Shown: positions 33,871 to 43,495, numbered from the stretch's first letter. The stretch: 64,000 bases of DNA from Acinetobacter cumulans (GCF_003024525.3 NZ_CP035934.2:1674001-1738000); one strand, 5' to 3'. Notes: generated from the letters alone by a model not told the origin. Numbers and translations are program-made.

Positions 33871-34944
33871 ATGCAATTTAACAAGAAAGTGTTTGTGGGG
33901 GCTTTAACTATTTTAGCTATTGGCATTTCGAGTTTAACCCAAGCCAAAGAGCAAGCAGCTTTTGTTTATTTAGGTCCAACCAGTGATCATGGCTGGTCTT
34001 ATTCACATGAACAAGGACGTATAAAAGCAGACAAAGCCTTGGCGGGTAAATACCAAACCAGTTATATCGAAAATGTACCTGAAACTGCAGATGCAGAACG
34101 TGTGATTCGAAATTTGGCACAAAAAGGCAATAAAATTATTTTTGGTACTTCCTTTGGCTATATGAATGCGATGGAAAAAGTCGCAAAGCAATTTCCAAAT
34201 ACTGTATTTATGCATGCAACGGGCTATAAGCAGGGCAAAAACTTAGGTGTGTATGAAACACGTACCTATGAAGGCGCTTATATGTTAGGCGTAGTGGCTG
34301 GGCAAAAAACCAAAACCAATACCATTGGTGTGGTGGCTTCTTTTCCTATTCCTGAGGTTGTACGTAATATTAATGCCTATACTTTAGGTGCACAAAGCGT
34401 AAACCCGAAAGTAAAAACCAAAGTGATTTGGGCCAATACGTGGTTTAACCCTGGTAAGGAGCGAGAAGCTGCTTTGGCACTGATTGCTCAAAAAGCAGAT
34501 GTACTCATGCAAAATACGGACTCGCCTGCAGTGGTCCAAGCGGCAGAGCAAAAAGGCGTGTATGCCTTTGGCTGGAATTCCGATATGACTAAGTTTGGCC
34601 CTAAAGCACACTTGGCAGCCGCAGTACTACATTGGGAAAAAATTTATGAGCCTGTGATGAAAGATGTACTCGCAAATAAATGGAAAAGTAGTGCTATAAA
34701 ATATGGTGCTCAACAAGGCGCTGTGAATATTGAAAACTTTGGCCCAAATACCACACCTGAAATGAAAGCTAAAGCTTTGGCTGTACGCGATGCGATTGCA
34801 AAAGGGACATTACATCCATTTAGTGGCCCAATCTATAAGCAAGATGGCAGTTTGTTGATTGCAAAAGGGAAGTCTTTAACAGATGCAGATTTAGCGAAAA
34901 CCAATTATTACGTTAAAGGTGTAGAAGGAACATTTCCTAAATAA
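33871..34944 (+). CDS. BMP-family ABC transporter substrate-binding protein, copy 1
   Basis: The 357-residue protein has a signal peptide (KKVFVGALTILAIGISSLTQA, cleaved near residue 25) without a clear lipobox. The mature part is a BMP/PnrA-like nucleoside-binding protein: AAFVYLGPTSDHGWSYSHEQGR, ETADAERVIRNLAQ, FGTSFGYMNAME and QNTDSPAVVQAAEQKGVYAFGW. I chose ATG 33871, with GAGGGTGG upstream. It is strongly similar to the second copy at 36413-37513. Family members bind purine nucleosides or related compounds in the periplasm. Confidence 0.85.
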   Translation: MQFNKKVFVGALTILAIGISSLTQAKEQAAFVYLGPTSDHGWSYSHEQGRIKADKALAGKYQTSYIENVPETADAERVIRNLAQKGNKIIFGTSFGYMNAMEKVAKQFPNTVFMHATGYKQGKNLGVYETRTYEGAYMLGVVAGQKTKTNTIGVVASFPIPEVVRNINAYTLGAQSVNPKVKTKVIWANTWFNPGKEREAALALIAQKADVLMQNTDSPAVVQAAEQKGVYAFGWNSDMTKFGPKAHLAAAVLHWEKIYEPVMKDVLANKWKSSAIKYGAQQGAVNIENFGPNTTPEMKAKALAVRDAIAKGTLHPFSGPIYKQDGSLLIAKGKSLTDADLAKTNYYVKGVEGTFPK

Positions 34945-35032
34945 AACAAATAGATCAGCTATTCGGGCGTAATTTCAATATTGTTTTGTGCGCTGTTCCA
35001 AGCGCACATTGATTTTTACAGGTAATAAAAAC

Positions 35033-36022
35033 ATGACCAGTATTCCAGTTTTAGATTTGAGTGAAGCGCTTGTATCTGATTCAAATCAGGCCCATGCAGT
35101 TGTCGCTTTACTACGTGAAGCAGCCACGCATTCCGGTTTTTTTTATGTTAAAAATCATGGCATTTCTGCTGAAATTATTCAGCGCCAATTTGTACTCTGT
35201 CAAAAAATATTCGATTTACCCTTAGCTACAAAACTGAAATATGACCAAAGTTTAAATGCTAGTCATTTGGGATTCGAACAATTCGCTGCGCAAAAGTCCG
35301 ATTACAGTGGTAAACCTGATCTTAAGGAAGGATTTTACTGCGGGAAAAATTATGCCAGTGATCATCCCTACGTTTTGGCACATTATCAAGGTTATGGAAT
35401 TAACCAATGGCCACATGCCGAAGTGCCAGAAATGGAGCAACATTGTCAGGAATATATTCAGGCACTAAGCGAATTAGCCAAACGCATTATGCAACTTTTG
35501 GCCTTAGCATTAAATTTAGATGAGCATTATTTTGATGAAAGCTATCATGATCCAATGATCACGCTAAAAATGCTCCGTTATCCGCCACATCCTGCAGATG
35601 CTGATATTGATAGTTATGGTGTGGGGGCACATACAGATTGGGGTTCAATTACCATTTTAGCGCAAGACAGTTGTGGTGGTTTAGAAGTATGTTTACCTGA
35701 TGGCACATGGGTGACAGCACCGCCCATTGATGGAACATTTGTGGTGAATTTAGGAGATCTTATTCCGCGTTGGAGTAATGATTTATTTAAATCTAATCCA
35801 CATCGGGTGCGTAATGTATATGCTGGTGGGCAGTCTCGTTATTCAATTCCATTTTTTTATGGGCCAAATTATATGACTGCGATTAATGCGCTACCCGGCA
35901 CATTGAATGATGGCGAGGTATATCGATACCGCCCATGTACGGCAGGTGAACACATGGAAGAAATGTATATGAAAGCTTATGACTTAAGCCAAGATGAACA
36001 GAAAATACTAGAACAAATCTAA
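35033..36022 (+). CDS. Isopenicillin N synthase-family 2-oxoglutarate/Fe(II) oxygenase (purine cluster)
   Basis: The 329-residue protein has a DIOX_N part (IPVLDLSEAL), iron ligands H200-T-D202 and H257, and R269-Y-S271 for the cosubstrate. AGG lies upstream of ATG 35033; the frame reaches back to 34988 without a good site. It sits between two BMP binding-protein genes and ahead of an ABC importer. I infer oxidation of the imported purine-like compound. It is only distantly similar to the oxygenase at 22537-23553. Confidence 0.85.
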   Translation: MTSIPVLDLSEALVSDSNQAHAVVALLREAATHSGFFYVKNHGISAEIIQRQFVLCQKIFDLPLATKLKYDQSLNASHLGFEQFAAQKSDYSGKPDLKEGFYCGKNYASDHPYVLAHYQGYGINQWPHAEVPEMEQHCQEYIQALSELAKRIMQLLALALNLDEHYFDESYHDPMITLKMLRYPPHPADADIDSYGVGAHTDWGSITILAQDSCGGLEVCLPDGTWVTAPPIDGTFVVNLGDLIPRWSNDLFKSNPHRVRNVYAGGQSRYSIPFFYGPNYMTAINALPGTLNDGEVYRYRPCTAGEHMEEMYMKAYDLSQDEQKILEQI

Positions 36023-36040
36023 CTAAAAATTTTTAAAAAC

Positions 36041-36073
36041 AGCCCCGTACGATTGATGGTACAGGGCTTTTTT
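36041..36073 (+). terminator. Terminator after the second oxygenase gene
   Basis: AGCCCCGTAC-GATTGATG-GTACAGGGCT is followed by TTTTTT; the stem has one bulge. Confidence 0.75.
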
Positions 36074-36412
36074 TATTTTGGGTGCATACAAAAAAGCACT
36101 TGCGCTAAAAAAATGCACTTTTGTTTTAATCGTTAAAATTTAAAAAAAGTGTTTTGAAATGGATACGAAAAACTCACAAATTACATTGTCTATAAAATCA
36201 TAAGTCATTGTATTTATTGTTTAAAAATTCATATATGCGTTCTAAAAAATCGAACAAAGTGTCTATGTTCTAATTTTTATTAACTTTGGAATGGAACTTG
36301 CTAATTAACAGAAAGTGAACACAGACATTTAAACCGATGTTCAATTTTTATATTTCTAATGCCTTGTAATTACATCAATTTAGAAATGCATTTAATGAGT
36401 AGGAGCAGCTTC
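36074..36412. promoter_or_regulatory. Promoter region of the second BMP/ABC operon
   Basis: About 340 bp of AT-rich DNA. It contains GTTCTAAAAAATCGAAC (36239-36255) and TGTTCTAAT (36266-36274), which repeat the half-site of the palindrome at 31872-31890. No gene or strong RNA structure is seen. Confidence 0.45.
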
Positions 36413-37513
36413 ATGCCAAAAGAATATAGCTTTAAAACACAGTTAAAAAAAATCGTTCTAACACTCAGTACAGCGACGCTTTTGGGGACTTCGTTTATTA
36501 CTGCTGCCAATGCTACGGATAAAGCAGCCTTTGTTTATATTGGTCCAACCAGTGATCATGGCTGGACATATTCACATGACCAAGGCCGTATTAAAGCTGA
36601 AAAAGCATTGGCTGGAAAATATAAAACCTCTCATATTGAAAATGTTCCTGAAACTGCTGATGCAGAACGTGTTATTCGAAATTTGGCACAGCAAGGGAAT
36701 AAAGTGATTTTTGGGACGTCCTTTGGTTATATGAACCAAATGGAGAAAGTGGCGAAACAATTTCCTAATACTGTATTTATGCATGCAACTGGCTATAAGC
36801 AAGGCAAAAATTTAGGGGTATATGACGTACGTACCTATGAAGGTGCCTATATGTTAGGTGTGGTTGCCGGTCAACAAACTAAAAAGAATACCCTAGGCGT
36901 AGTGGGGTCTTTCCCAATTCCAGAAGTGGTACGCAACATTAATGCCTATACCTTAGGTGCTCAAAGTGTCAATCCAAAAATTAAAACCAAAGTGATTTGG
37001 GTGAACTCTTGGTTTAATCCTGGTAAAGAGCGTGATGCCGCTTTGGCGCTCATTGCGCAAAATGCAGATGTACTCATGCAAAACACAGATTCACCAGCGG
37101 TGGTGCAAGCTGCCGAACAAAAAGGTGTTTATGCCTTTGGTTGGGATTCGGACATGAGTAAATTTGGTGCCAAAGCGCAACTGGCAGCATCGGTTTTACA
37201 TTGGGAAAAAATTTATACGCCTGTCATGCAACAAGTGGCGAATAAAACATGGAAACCGAGCGCAATTTGGTATGGCGTAAAACAAGATGCTGTAAAAATT
37301 GAAAACTTTGCACCTTTTGTCCCAGCCAATGTAAAACAAAAAGCGCTTAACGTACAAAGTGCGATTCAGAAAGGCACATTGCACCCATTTACAGGCCCTA
37401 TTTATAAACAAGATGGCAGTCTAGTCGTGGCTAAAGGTAAGTCTATGACTGATGCTGAACTTGGCAAAATGAACTTTTATGTTAAAGGTGTAGAAGGCGC
37501 TCTACCTAAATAA
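36413..37513 (+). CDS. BMP-family ABC transporter substrate-binding protein, copy 2
   Basis: The 366-residue protein is a close paralogue of the 33871 product: the mature part matches nearly residue for residue (AAFVYIGPTSDHGWTYSHDQGR, QNTDSPAVVQAAEQKGVYAFGW). It has a different signal peptide (TLSTATLLGTSFITAANA). ATG 36413 with AGGAGCA upstream is the best start, although the frame is longer. It is followed by a perfect stem-loop and then the ABC ATPase and permease genes. It is probably the main binding protein of that importer. Confidence 0.85.
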   Translation: MPKEYSFKTQLKKIVLTLSTATLLGTSFITAANATDKAAFVYIGPTSDHGWTYSHDQGRIKAEKALAGKYKTSHIENVPETADAERVIRNLAQQGNKVIFGTSFGYMNQMEKVAKQFPNTVFMHATGYKQGKNLGVYDVRTYEGAYMLGVVAGQQTKKNTLGVVGSFPIPEVVRNINAYTLGAQSVNPKIKTKVIWVNSWFNPGKERDAALALIAQNADVLMQNTDSPAVVQAAEQKGVYAFGWDSDMSKFGAKAQLAASVLHWEKIYTPVMQQVANKTWKPSAIWYGVKQDAVKIENFAPFVPANVKQKALNVQSAIQKGTLHPFTGPIYKQDGSLVVAKGKSMTDAELGKMNFYVKGVEGALPK

Positions 37514-37523
37514 AGCCGAATTT

Positions 37524-37548
37524 AGCCTAGATACGCAGTATCTAGGCT
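37524..37548 (+). promoter_or_regulatory. Perfect intercistronic stem-loop after the BMP gene
   Basis: AGCCTAGATAC-GCA-GTATCTAGGCT has 11-bp perfect arms and no T tract. Such hairpins after binding-protein genes often protect the upstream mRNA and lower expression of the downstream ATPase and permeases. Confidence 0.6.
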
Positions 37549-37589
37549 CAAGCCATACACCCTAGATTTTAAAAATGAGAGCTTGAGGT

Positions 37590-39185
37590 ATGAATGCATT
37601 TCAACATGAACCTGACATAAAACTAAATCGAGCACCAAGTACAGCCATTCCTCGTCTTGAGCTCCTCAATATTTGTAAAAATTACAATTCATTGAAAGCC
37701 AATGACAACATTAACTTGAAAGTACAAGCAGGACATATTCACGCAATATTGGGTGAAAATGGTGCTGGAAAAAGTACCTTGATGAAGATTATTTATGGTG
37801 CGACCAAAGCTGATCAAGGGCAAATCATTTGGAATGGTAAAGAAGTAAAAATTGATAATCCATCGATGGCCCGTAAGCTAGGTATTGGCATGGTCTATCA
37901 ACATTTTTCTTTGTTTGAAACCTTAACCGTTGCACAAAATATTTTGTTAGGTCTGGACGATAAAATTGATTTGGACGACCTACATCAAAAAATTCTAGAG
38001 GTTTCCAAGCAATATGGCCTACCTGTAGATCCAAGACGTGAAGTCCATTCTTTATCTGTAGGTGAGCGACAACGTGTAGAAATTATCCGATGCCTACTGC
38101 AAAACCCATCGTTAATTATTTTGGATGAACCAACTTCTGTCCTGACACCACAAGCCGTACAGCAGTTATTTAAAACGCTAAAACTCTTAGCATCTCAAGG
38201 TGTATCTATTCTTTATATCAGTCATAAGTTACATGAAATTAAAGAACTTTGTGACGAAGCGACCATTCTCCAAAATGGTCAAGTGACAGGTCATGTTTTA
38301 CCCGAAAATAACTCGACCAGTGATTTAGCCAAACTGATGATTGGGCGTGAATTGCCGACCTATGTACATGCTGATTATGAAGGTAAGAAAGTTACTTGCT
38401 TTGAGGTTTCTAATTTATCCAAAACTTCTGATGATCCTTTTGGCGTGTCTTTAGCTGGAATTAACCTGAATATTCAAGCAGGCGAAATCATGGGGATTGC
38501 GGGAATATCGGGCAATGGTCAGGCTGAGCTTTTGGCTTTGCTTTCTGGCGAATCATTTTCTGAGCAAGGTGAGATATGGCTAAAGGGTCAAAATATTACC
38601 AAATTAAATGCGGGTGAGCGCCGTGATTTAGGCTTGGGCTTTGTTCCAGAAGAGCGTTTAGGCCGAGGTGCAGTCCCTGCGATGACCTTAGCGGAAAATG
38701 CTTTACTCACGGCATTTCGTCATGGGTTGACGCGTTTTAACTTTATTAATTTTTCGAAAACTAAAGCATTTGCAGAGCATTGTATTCAAAAATTTGGCGT
38801 CAAGGCTGCTGGTGCACATGCAGAAGCACGATCACTGTCTGGTGGTAATTTACAAAAATTTATTGTCGGTCGTGAAATTTTACAACAACCCAATTTTTTA
38901 ATTATTTCTCAGCCAACTTGGGGCGTAGATGTTGGTGCATCCATGTTTATTCGACAAACTTTAATCGATCTGTCGCGCACTGGCGTGGCTATTTTAGTGA
39001 TTTCAGAAGAATTGGAAGAGTTATTCGAAATTAGTGACCAAATTTGTGTGCTTGCTTCAGGCAAGCTTTCGGCGCCACAAGCAACTACAAGCACAAATGC
39101 GGAACAAATTGGCTTGCTCATGTCGGGCATTGCATCAGAACAATCCGATGTACATGATGGCAAACAGCCAGAATTACATGCTTAG
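37590..39185 (+). CDS. ABC transporter ATP-binding protein with two ATPase domains (purine nucleoside type)
   Basis: The 531-residue protein holds two ABC domains. The first has GENGAGKSTLMK (Walker A), LSVGERQR and LIILDEPTSVL. The second has the degenerate GISGNGQAELL, LSGGNLQK and FLIISQPTWGVD, where the usual Walker B aspartate/glutamate pair is changed. This fits the YufO/NupO/RbsA-like class in which only one site is fully active. It works with the two permeases downstream and a BMP binding protein. Confidence 0.9.
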   Translation: MNAFQHEPDIKLNRAPSTAIPRLELLNICKNYNSLKANDNINLKVQAGHIHAILGENGAGKSTLMKIIYGATKADQGQIIWNGKEVKIDNPSMARKLGIGMVYQHFSLFETLTVAQNILLGLDDKIDLDDLHQKILEVSKQYGLPVDPRREVHSLSVGERQRVEIIRCLLQNPSLIILDEPTSVLTPQAVQQLFKTLKLLASQGVSILYISHKLHEIKELCDEATILQNGQVTGHVLPENNSTSDLAKLMIGRELPTYVHADYEGKKVTCFEVSNLSKTSDDPFGVSLAGINLNIQAGEIMGIAGISGNGQAELLALLSGESFSEQGEIWLKGQNITKLNAGERRDLGLGFVPEERLGRGAVPAMTLAENALLTAFRHGLTRFNFINFSKTKAFAEHCIQKFGVKAAGAHAEARSLSGGNLQKFIVGREILQQPNFLIISQPTWGVDVGASMFIRQTLIDLSRTGVAILVISEELEELFEISDQICVLASGKLSAPQATTSTNAEQIGLLMSGIASEQSDVHDGKQPELHA

Positions 39186-39205
39186 CAAGGCATAGAGGTG
39201 AATCC

Positions 39206-40297
39206 ATGTATTTATTAAAACCGAGGGAAAAGCCCTCACAACTGATGAGATGGTTGTCACCACTCATCGCACTCATTGCCATGCTGGTTGTTGGAAGTTT
39301 GTTGTTTTTTATTTTGGGGGTAGACCCCGCTAAAGCGTTGTATATCTTTTTTATTGAGCCTTTAACTTCGCTCTATAGCTTAAGTGAATTGGTGATTAAA
39401 GCCAGCCCGCTCATATTAATTGCGCTCGGCCTTGCCATTGGCTTTCGCGCCAAGCTCTTCAATATTGGTGCCGAAGGACAGCTCACCATGGGCGCCATTT
39501 TTGGTGGTGGTATTGCCATTTTATTTCATGACCAAATGGGCTGGTGGATTTTACCCCTCATGATTGTGATGGGTGCGATTGGTGGTGCATTTTGGGGGCT
39601 CATTCCTGCATTTTTAAAAACACATTTTAATGCAGAAGAAACATTGACTACGCTCATGATGAATTACGTGGCTTTGTTTGTTTTATTGTATTTGGTGAAT
39701 GGACCATGGCGTGACCCAGATGGCATGAACTTTCCACAGTCTGTGATGTTTGGTGAAAGTGCCACTTTGCCTTTTATTGTGGAAGGCACACGTGTCAATG
39801 TCTCTATCTTTTTAACGCTTTTAGCCGTGATTGTATTTTGGTTTTTTATTAAAAAAAGCATGACGGCTTACAAACTTGAAGTCAGTGGTCAGGCGCCTTT
39901 GGCTGCACAATATGCAGGGTTTTCATCTAAAAAAGCCGTGTGGTTAAGTTTAGGGATCTCTGGACTGATGGCAGGTATTGCAGGTATTTGTGAAGTTGCA
40001 GGCCCAATTGGTCAGTTAAATCCAAATATTTCCCCAGGTTATGGCTATGCAGCCATTATTGTGGCGTATTTAGGCCGTTTAAACCCGATCGGAATTGTAC
40101 TTGCAGGGCTATTGATGGCACTACTTTACCTTGGAGGTGAAATGGCACAAATGCAATTACAACTGTCTGTCGCAATTACCGGTATTTTCCAAGGCTTATT
40201 ACTCTTTTTCTTATTGGCGTCGGATGTGCTAATTGAAAAGCGCTACCGTTTTGCCAAAAAGAAAACTGCACCCGTACCAAATGCTGGCGTGGCTTAA
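39206..40297 (+). CDS. ABC transporter permease 1 (YufP/NupP type)
   Basis: The 363-residue membrane protein has about nine to ten hydrophobic segments and the BPD_transp_2 features (IGFRAKLFNIGAEGQLTMGAIFGG, ETLTTLMMNYVALF, GYGYAAIIVAYLGRLNPIG). These are the signatures of nucleoside-type permeases paired with BMP binding proteins. It starts 20 bp after the ATPase stop with AGAGGTG upstream. The second permease follows 17 bp on. Confidence 0.9.
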   Translation: MYLLKPREKPSQLMRWLSPLIALIAMLVVGSLLFFILGVDPAKALYIFFIEPLTSLYSLSELVIKASPLILIALGLAIGFRAKLFNIGAEGQLTMGAIFGGGIAILFHDQMGWWILPLMIVMGAIGGAFWGLIPAFLKTHFNAEETLTTLMMNYVALFVLLYLVNGPWRDPDGMNFPQSVMFGESATLPFIVEGTRVNVSIFLTLLAVIVFWFFIKKSMTAYKLEVSGQAPLAAQYAGFSSKKAVWLSLGISGLMAGIAGICEVAGPIGQLNPNISPGYGYAAIIVAYLGRLNPIGIVLAGLLMALLYLGGEMAQMQLQLSVAITGIFQGLLLFFLLASDVLIEKRYRFAKKKTAPVPNAGVA

Positions 40298-40314
40298 ATC
40301 AAAAGGAATAAATC

Positions 40315-41235
40315 ATGAGTATTGAAATGACCGCGATTTTAGCGGGAACGATTGCAGCTGCAACACCTCTGATTTTTGCAGGTTTAGGTGAATTAGTTGC
40401 TGAGCGTACAGGGGTAATTAACCTTGGTGTAGAAGGCATGATGTTAGTAGGTGCAATCGCAGGTTTTGCATTTGCTGCGCACTATGAAGCAAGCGTTGCC
40501 AGTGCCTTATTGGTTGGGGCTTTGGCGGGCATGTTTATGTCACTCATCTTCGCATTTTTTACCCTGTCCTTAAGTACAAACCAGTCGGCTTGTGGCTTGG
40601 CACTGACCATTTTTGGGATTGGTATTTCGGCATTTATTGGTCAAAACTACGTGAGCATGGCTTTACCCGGCTTACAAAATATGAATATTCCTGGATTAGC
40701 AGATATTCCATTTATAGGCCCTGTGCTATTTCAACAAAACTATGTGGTTTATTTGTCGATTTTGGCCTTTGCCGTGATTTGGTGGGTATTGGCAAAAACT
40801 CGTTTAGGCTTGCTATTAAAAGCAGTGGGTGAGTCACCAGAAAGTGCACATGCAATGGGTTATAACGTCTTGGCCATTCGTTATTGTGCCGTGTTGTTTG
40901 GTGGTGCAATGGCAGGAGTTGGCGGTGCGTTTTTATCAACGGTATATACACCAATGTGGATTGAAAACATGGTGGCAGGACGTGGTTGGATTGCAATTGC
41001 CCTAGTCGTATTTGCGACATGGAAACCTACACGTCTTATGTTGGGTGCATACCTATTTGGTGGCGTCACAATTTTACAATTTCATGCGCAAGCATTGGGT
41101 TTAAAAGTGCCAAATGAGCTGCTTTCTGCATTGCCTTATGTGGCTACGATTGTCGTGCTTGTCATAATTTCACGTGACAAAAAATTATTGAAAATGAACT
41201 TACCTGCATCATTAGGTAAGACATTTACGCCATAA
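40315..41235 (+). CDS. ABC transporter permease 2 (YufQ/NupQ type)
   Basis: The 306-residue membrane protein has eight to nine segments and the partner-permease motifs ERTGVINLGVEGMMLVGA and GRGWIAIALVVFATWKP. It completes the heterodimeric channel with the permease at 39206-40297. AAAGGAA precedes its ATG. The amidohydrolase gene follows 29 bp later, in the same operon. Confidence 0.9.
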   Translation: MSIEMTAILAGTIAAATPLIFAGLGELVAERTGVINLGVEGMMLVGAIAGFAFAAHYEASVASALLVGALAGMFMSLIFAFFTLSLSTNQSACGLALTIFGIGISAFIGQNYVSMALPGLQNMNIPGLADIPFIGPVLFQQNYVVYLSILAFAVIWWVLAKTRLGLLLKAVGESPESAHAMGYNVLAIRYCAVLFGGAMAGVGGAFLSTVYTPMWIENMVAGRGWIAIALVVFATWKPTRLMLGAYLFGGVTILQFHAQALGLKVPNELLSALPYVATIVVLVIISRDKKLLKMNLPASLGKTFTP

Positions 41236-41264
41236 CTCCCACAGATATAACAATAGAGATACGA

Positions 41265-42632
41265 ATGAAAATTATCAGTGCAGATTATGTTCTGACCATG
41301 AATGAACAATTAGACTGTATTGAACAAGGGGCAGTGCTCATCGATGGTCAAATCATTCAGCAAGTTGGGACATTAGCAAAACTTCAAGCGCAGTATCCAG
41401 ACGTAACAGTTGAACATTATGCAAATGGCTTACTTATGCCTGGTTTAGTGAATACACATTGTCACTCTGGTTTTTTGCGAGGGACTGCAGAAGGCTTGGC
41501 TGTATGGGATTGGTTGCAACAGTTTATTGATCCAATGCACCGCGTACTTCTGCCTGAAGATGCCAAAATAGCCTCTTACTTGTGTTATGCAGAGGCACTT
41601 CTGTCGGGTACGACCACAATAGTTGATATGTGGCGTTTTATGGATGGTAGTGCTGAAGCAGCTAAAGAACTTGGCATTCGTGCGGTATTGGTGCCTTATG
41701 TGGCAGAGCACCCTGACCACAACTACTTTGAAACGCTCAAAAGTAATGAGGCTTTACTCAATCGTTGGCACCAAAGCGCACAAGGTCGCATAGAGGTGTG
41801 GGTGGGGCTAGAGCATTTATTTTATGCACAAGAACCAGCATTAGATCGCATACAAAAGCTCTGTCAGGATTATCAAACGGGATTTCATACCCATAGCAAT
41901 GAAAGTCAGTTTGATGTGCAAGAAAATTTGAAGCGTTATGGTGTGCGCCCGATCCAAACTCTGGAGCAGTTAGGCTTATTTGATGTACCTAAGTGCTTAC
42001 TTGCACACTGTGTTTGGACAGATGCGACAGAAATAGATATTTTAAAAAATTACCGTGTAGGTGTGGCACATAATCCAATTTCAAACATGAAGTTGGCTTC
42101 TGGTGCGGCACCTATTACGCAAATGCTGGCCAAAGGTTTGGCCGTGGGCTTAGGCACAGACGGTGAAAAAGAGAATAATAATTTAGACATGTTTGAAGAA
42201 ATGAAAACAGCGTCTTTATTGGCAAAATTCTCCAATTTAAATGCGGCATCTTTAGACGCATGGTCTGTGTGCAAAATGGCCACTTCTTTAGGAGCGAAAG
42301 CCTTAGGTATGCAAGACAAAATTGGCTCTTTAGAGACGGGAAAACAGGCAGATATGATTGTGGTAAATACGGCAACACCACGTATGACGCCACTGATTAA
42401 AGGAGGTCAATTATTTAACCTACATCACAATTTGGTTCATGCTGTACAAGGTCAAGATGTTGTCATGACGATGGTAGCAGGGCAAACATTGGTTAAAAAT
42501 GGCCAGTTATTGAATGCAGATTTACAAAAATTGATTGATGACGTAAATATAGCTGCACCTAAACTGTTTAAACGCCGTGCAAAATGGTTGGCACAAAGTG
42601 GTACATCTGTTAATGAGCTACAACGCATTTAA
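41265..42632 (+). CDS. Amidohydrolase (TRZ/ATZ/deaminase family), purine cluster
   Basis: The 455-residue protein has the motifs NTHCHSGFLRGTAEGL (metal HxH near residue 66), GFHTHSNES near 206, LLAHCVW near 245 and LGTDGEKENNNLDMF near 300. The last, with DGEKENNN, differs from the usual GTDG.AS.N and may mark a different substrate. Chemistry is expected to be hydrolytic deamination of a purine or pyrimidine ring. As the last gene of the importer operon, it probably acts on what the transporter brings in. It is only moderately similar to the 30354-31706 enzyme. Confidence 0.8.
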   Translation: MKIISADYVLTMNEQLDCIEQGAVLIDGQIIQQVGTLAKLQAQYPDVTVEHYANGLLMPGLVNTHCHSGFLRGTAEGLAVWDWLQQFIDPMHRVLLPEDAKIASYLCYAEALLSGTTTIVDMWRFMDGSAEAAKELGIRAVLVPYVAEHPDHNYFETLKSNEALLNRWHQSAQGRIEVWVGLEHLFYAQEPALDRIQKLCQDYQTGFHTHSNESQFDVQENLKRYGVRPIQTLEQLGLFDVPKCLLAHCVWTDATEIDILKNYRVGVAHNPISNMKLASGAAPITQMLAKGLAVGLGTDGEKENNNLDMFEEMKTASLLAKFSNLNAASLDAWSVCKMATSLGAKALGMQDKIGSLETGKQADMIVVNTATPRMTPLIKGGQLFNLHHNLVHAVQGQDVVMTMVAGQTLVKNGQLLNADLQKLIDDVNIAAPKLFKRRAKWLAQSGTSVNELQRI

Positions 42633-42659
42633 TACTTTCTGATCTAATTTTTTATTAAA

Positions 42660-42688
42660 AAAAATGCCTGTTTTAAGCAGGCATTTTA
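42660..42688. terminator. Bidirectional terminator
   Basis: AAAATGCCTG-TTTTAAG-CAGGCATTTT lies between the amidohydrolase gene and the convergent catD. Confidence 0.75.
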
Positions 42689-42712
42689 AATTGTGTTTAG
42701 ATGAACTTGTAT

Positions 42713-43495
42713 TTAACTTTGCTCTAAAAATTCTGAAATTGTTTGAGTAAAGATCTGTGCTTGTTCAATATTTGAAATATGTGAAGCTTCAATTTCAAAT
42801 AGTGCGCTACTACGAATTTGATTCACTAAATATTGTCCATCTGCAACAGTTGTTACGGGGTCGAGCGTACCCGCGATGACTAAAAGTGGGATTCGTATTT
42901 GTGAAATCTCTGTCGTTAGATCCGCTTTAGCCAAAGCTTCACAACAGCTTGCATAACCTTCAGGGCTGCCAGCACCTAAGTCGTTAGAAAGTTTTGCAAT
43001 CACTGCTGTGTTACTTTGGATAAAGGGTTCACTAAACCAGCGCGATGCAGCTGTACTGGCTATCGGTTCTAGGCCTTGTTCACGCACGAGTTTTGCGCGT
43101 TCAGTCCATGCGTGTTCTTGCCCAATTTTGGCTGCCGTATTACATACAATCACATGATTAAAACGTTCAGGATGATGGATGGCTAACCATTGGCCTGTAA
43201 GCCCACCCATAGAAATACCGCAAAATGATGCCGTTTTAATGGAGAGATGATCCATCAAGTGAATAACATCTTGGCCGAGTTGCGCCAATGTATATGGGCC
43301 TTTGGGTGCAGTTGATTCACCATGACCACGGGTGTCATAACAAATGATATAAAATAGTTTTTTCAGCACATCAACTTGCGGTTTCCACATCGAAAAATTG
43401 GTGCCTAATGAGTTTGAAAATATCAAGGTTGGCTTTGTATTATTGCCAAAAGTTTGATAGTTAATCTGAGCATCATTTGAATTGAATGTTGGCAT
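42713..43495 (-). CDS. catD: 3-oxoadipate enol-lactonase
   Basis: The 260-residue alpha/beta hydrolase has an SNSLGTNFSMW oxyanion region near residue 28, the nucleophile elbow FCGISMGGLTGQW (Ser near 95), DTRGHGES and a C-terminal His. It hydrolyses 3-oxoadipate enol-lactone to 3-oxoadipate. It is the last gene of the cat/ben cluster and could also be called pcaD; catD is chosen from the context. Its ribosome-binding sequence GGAGGGATTC is supplied by a repeat element (43496-43536). Confidence 0.85.
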   Translation of the reverse strand: MPTFNSNDAQINYQTFGNNTKPTLIFSNSLGTNFSMWKPQVDVLKKLFYIICYDTRGHGESTAPKGPYTLAQLGQDVIHLMDHLSIKTASFCGISMGGLTGQWLAIHHPERFNHVIVCNTAAKIGQEHAWTERAKLVREQGLEPIASTAASRWFSEPFIQSNTAVIAKLSNDLGAGSPEGYASCCEALAKADLTTEISQIRIPLLVIAGTLDPVTTVADGQYLVNQIRSSALFEIEASHISNIEQAQIFTQTISEFLEQS

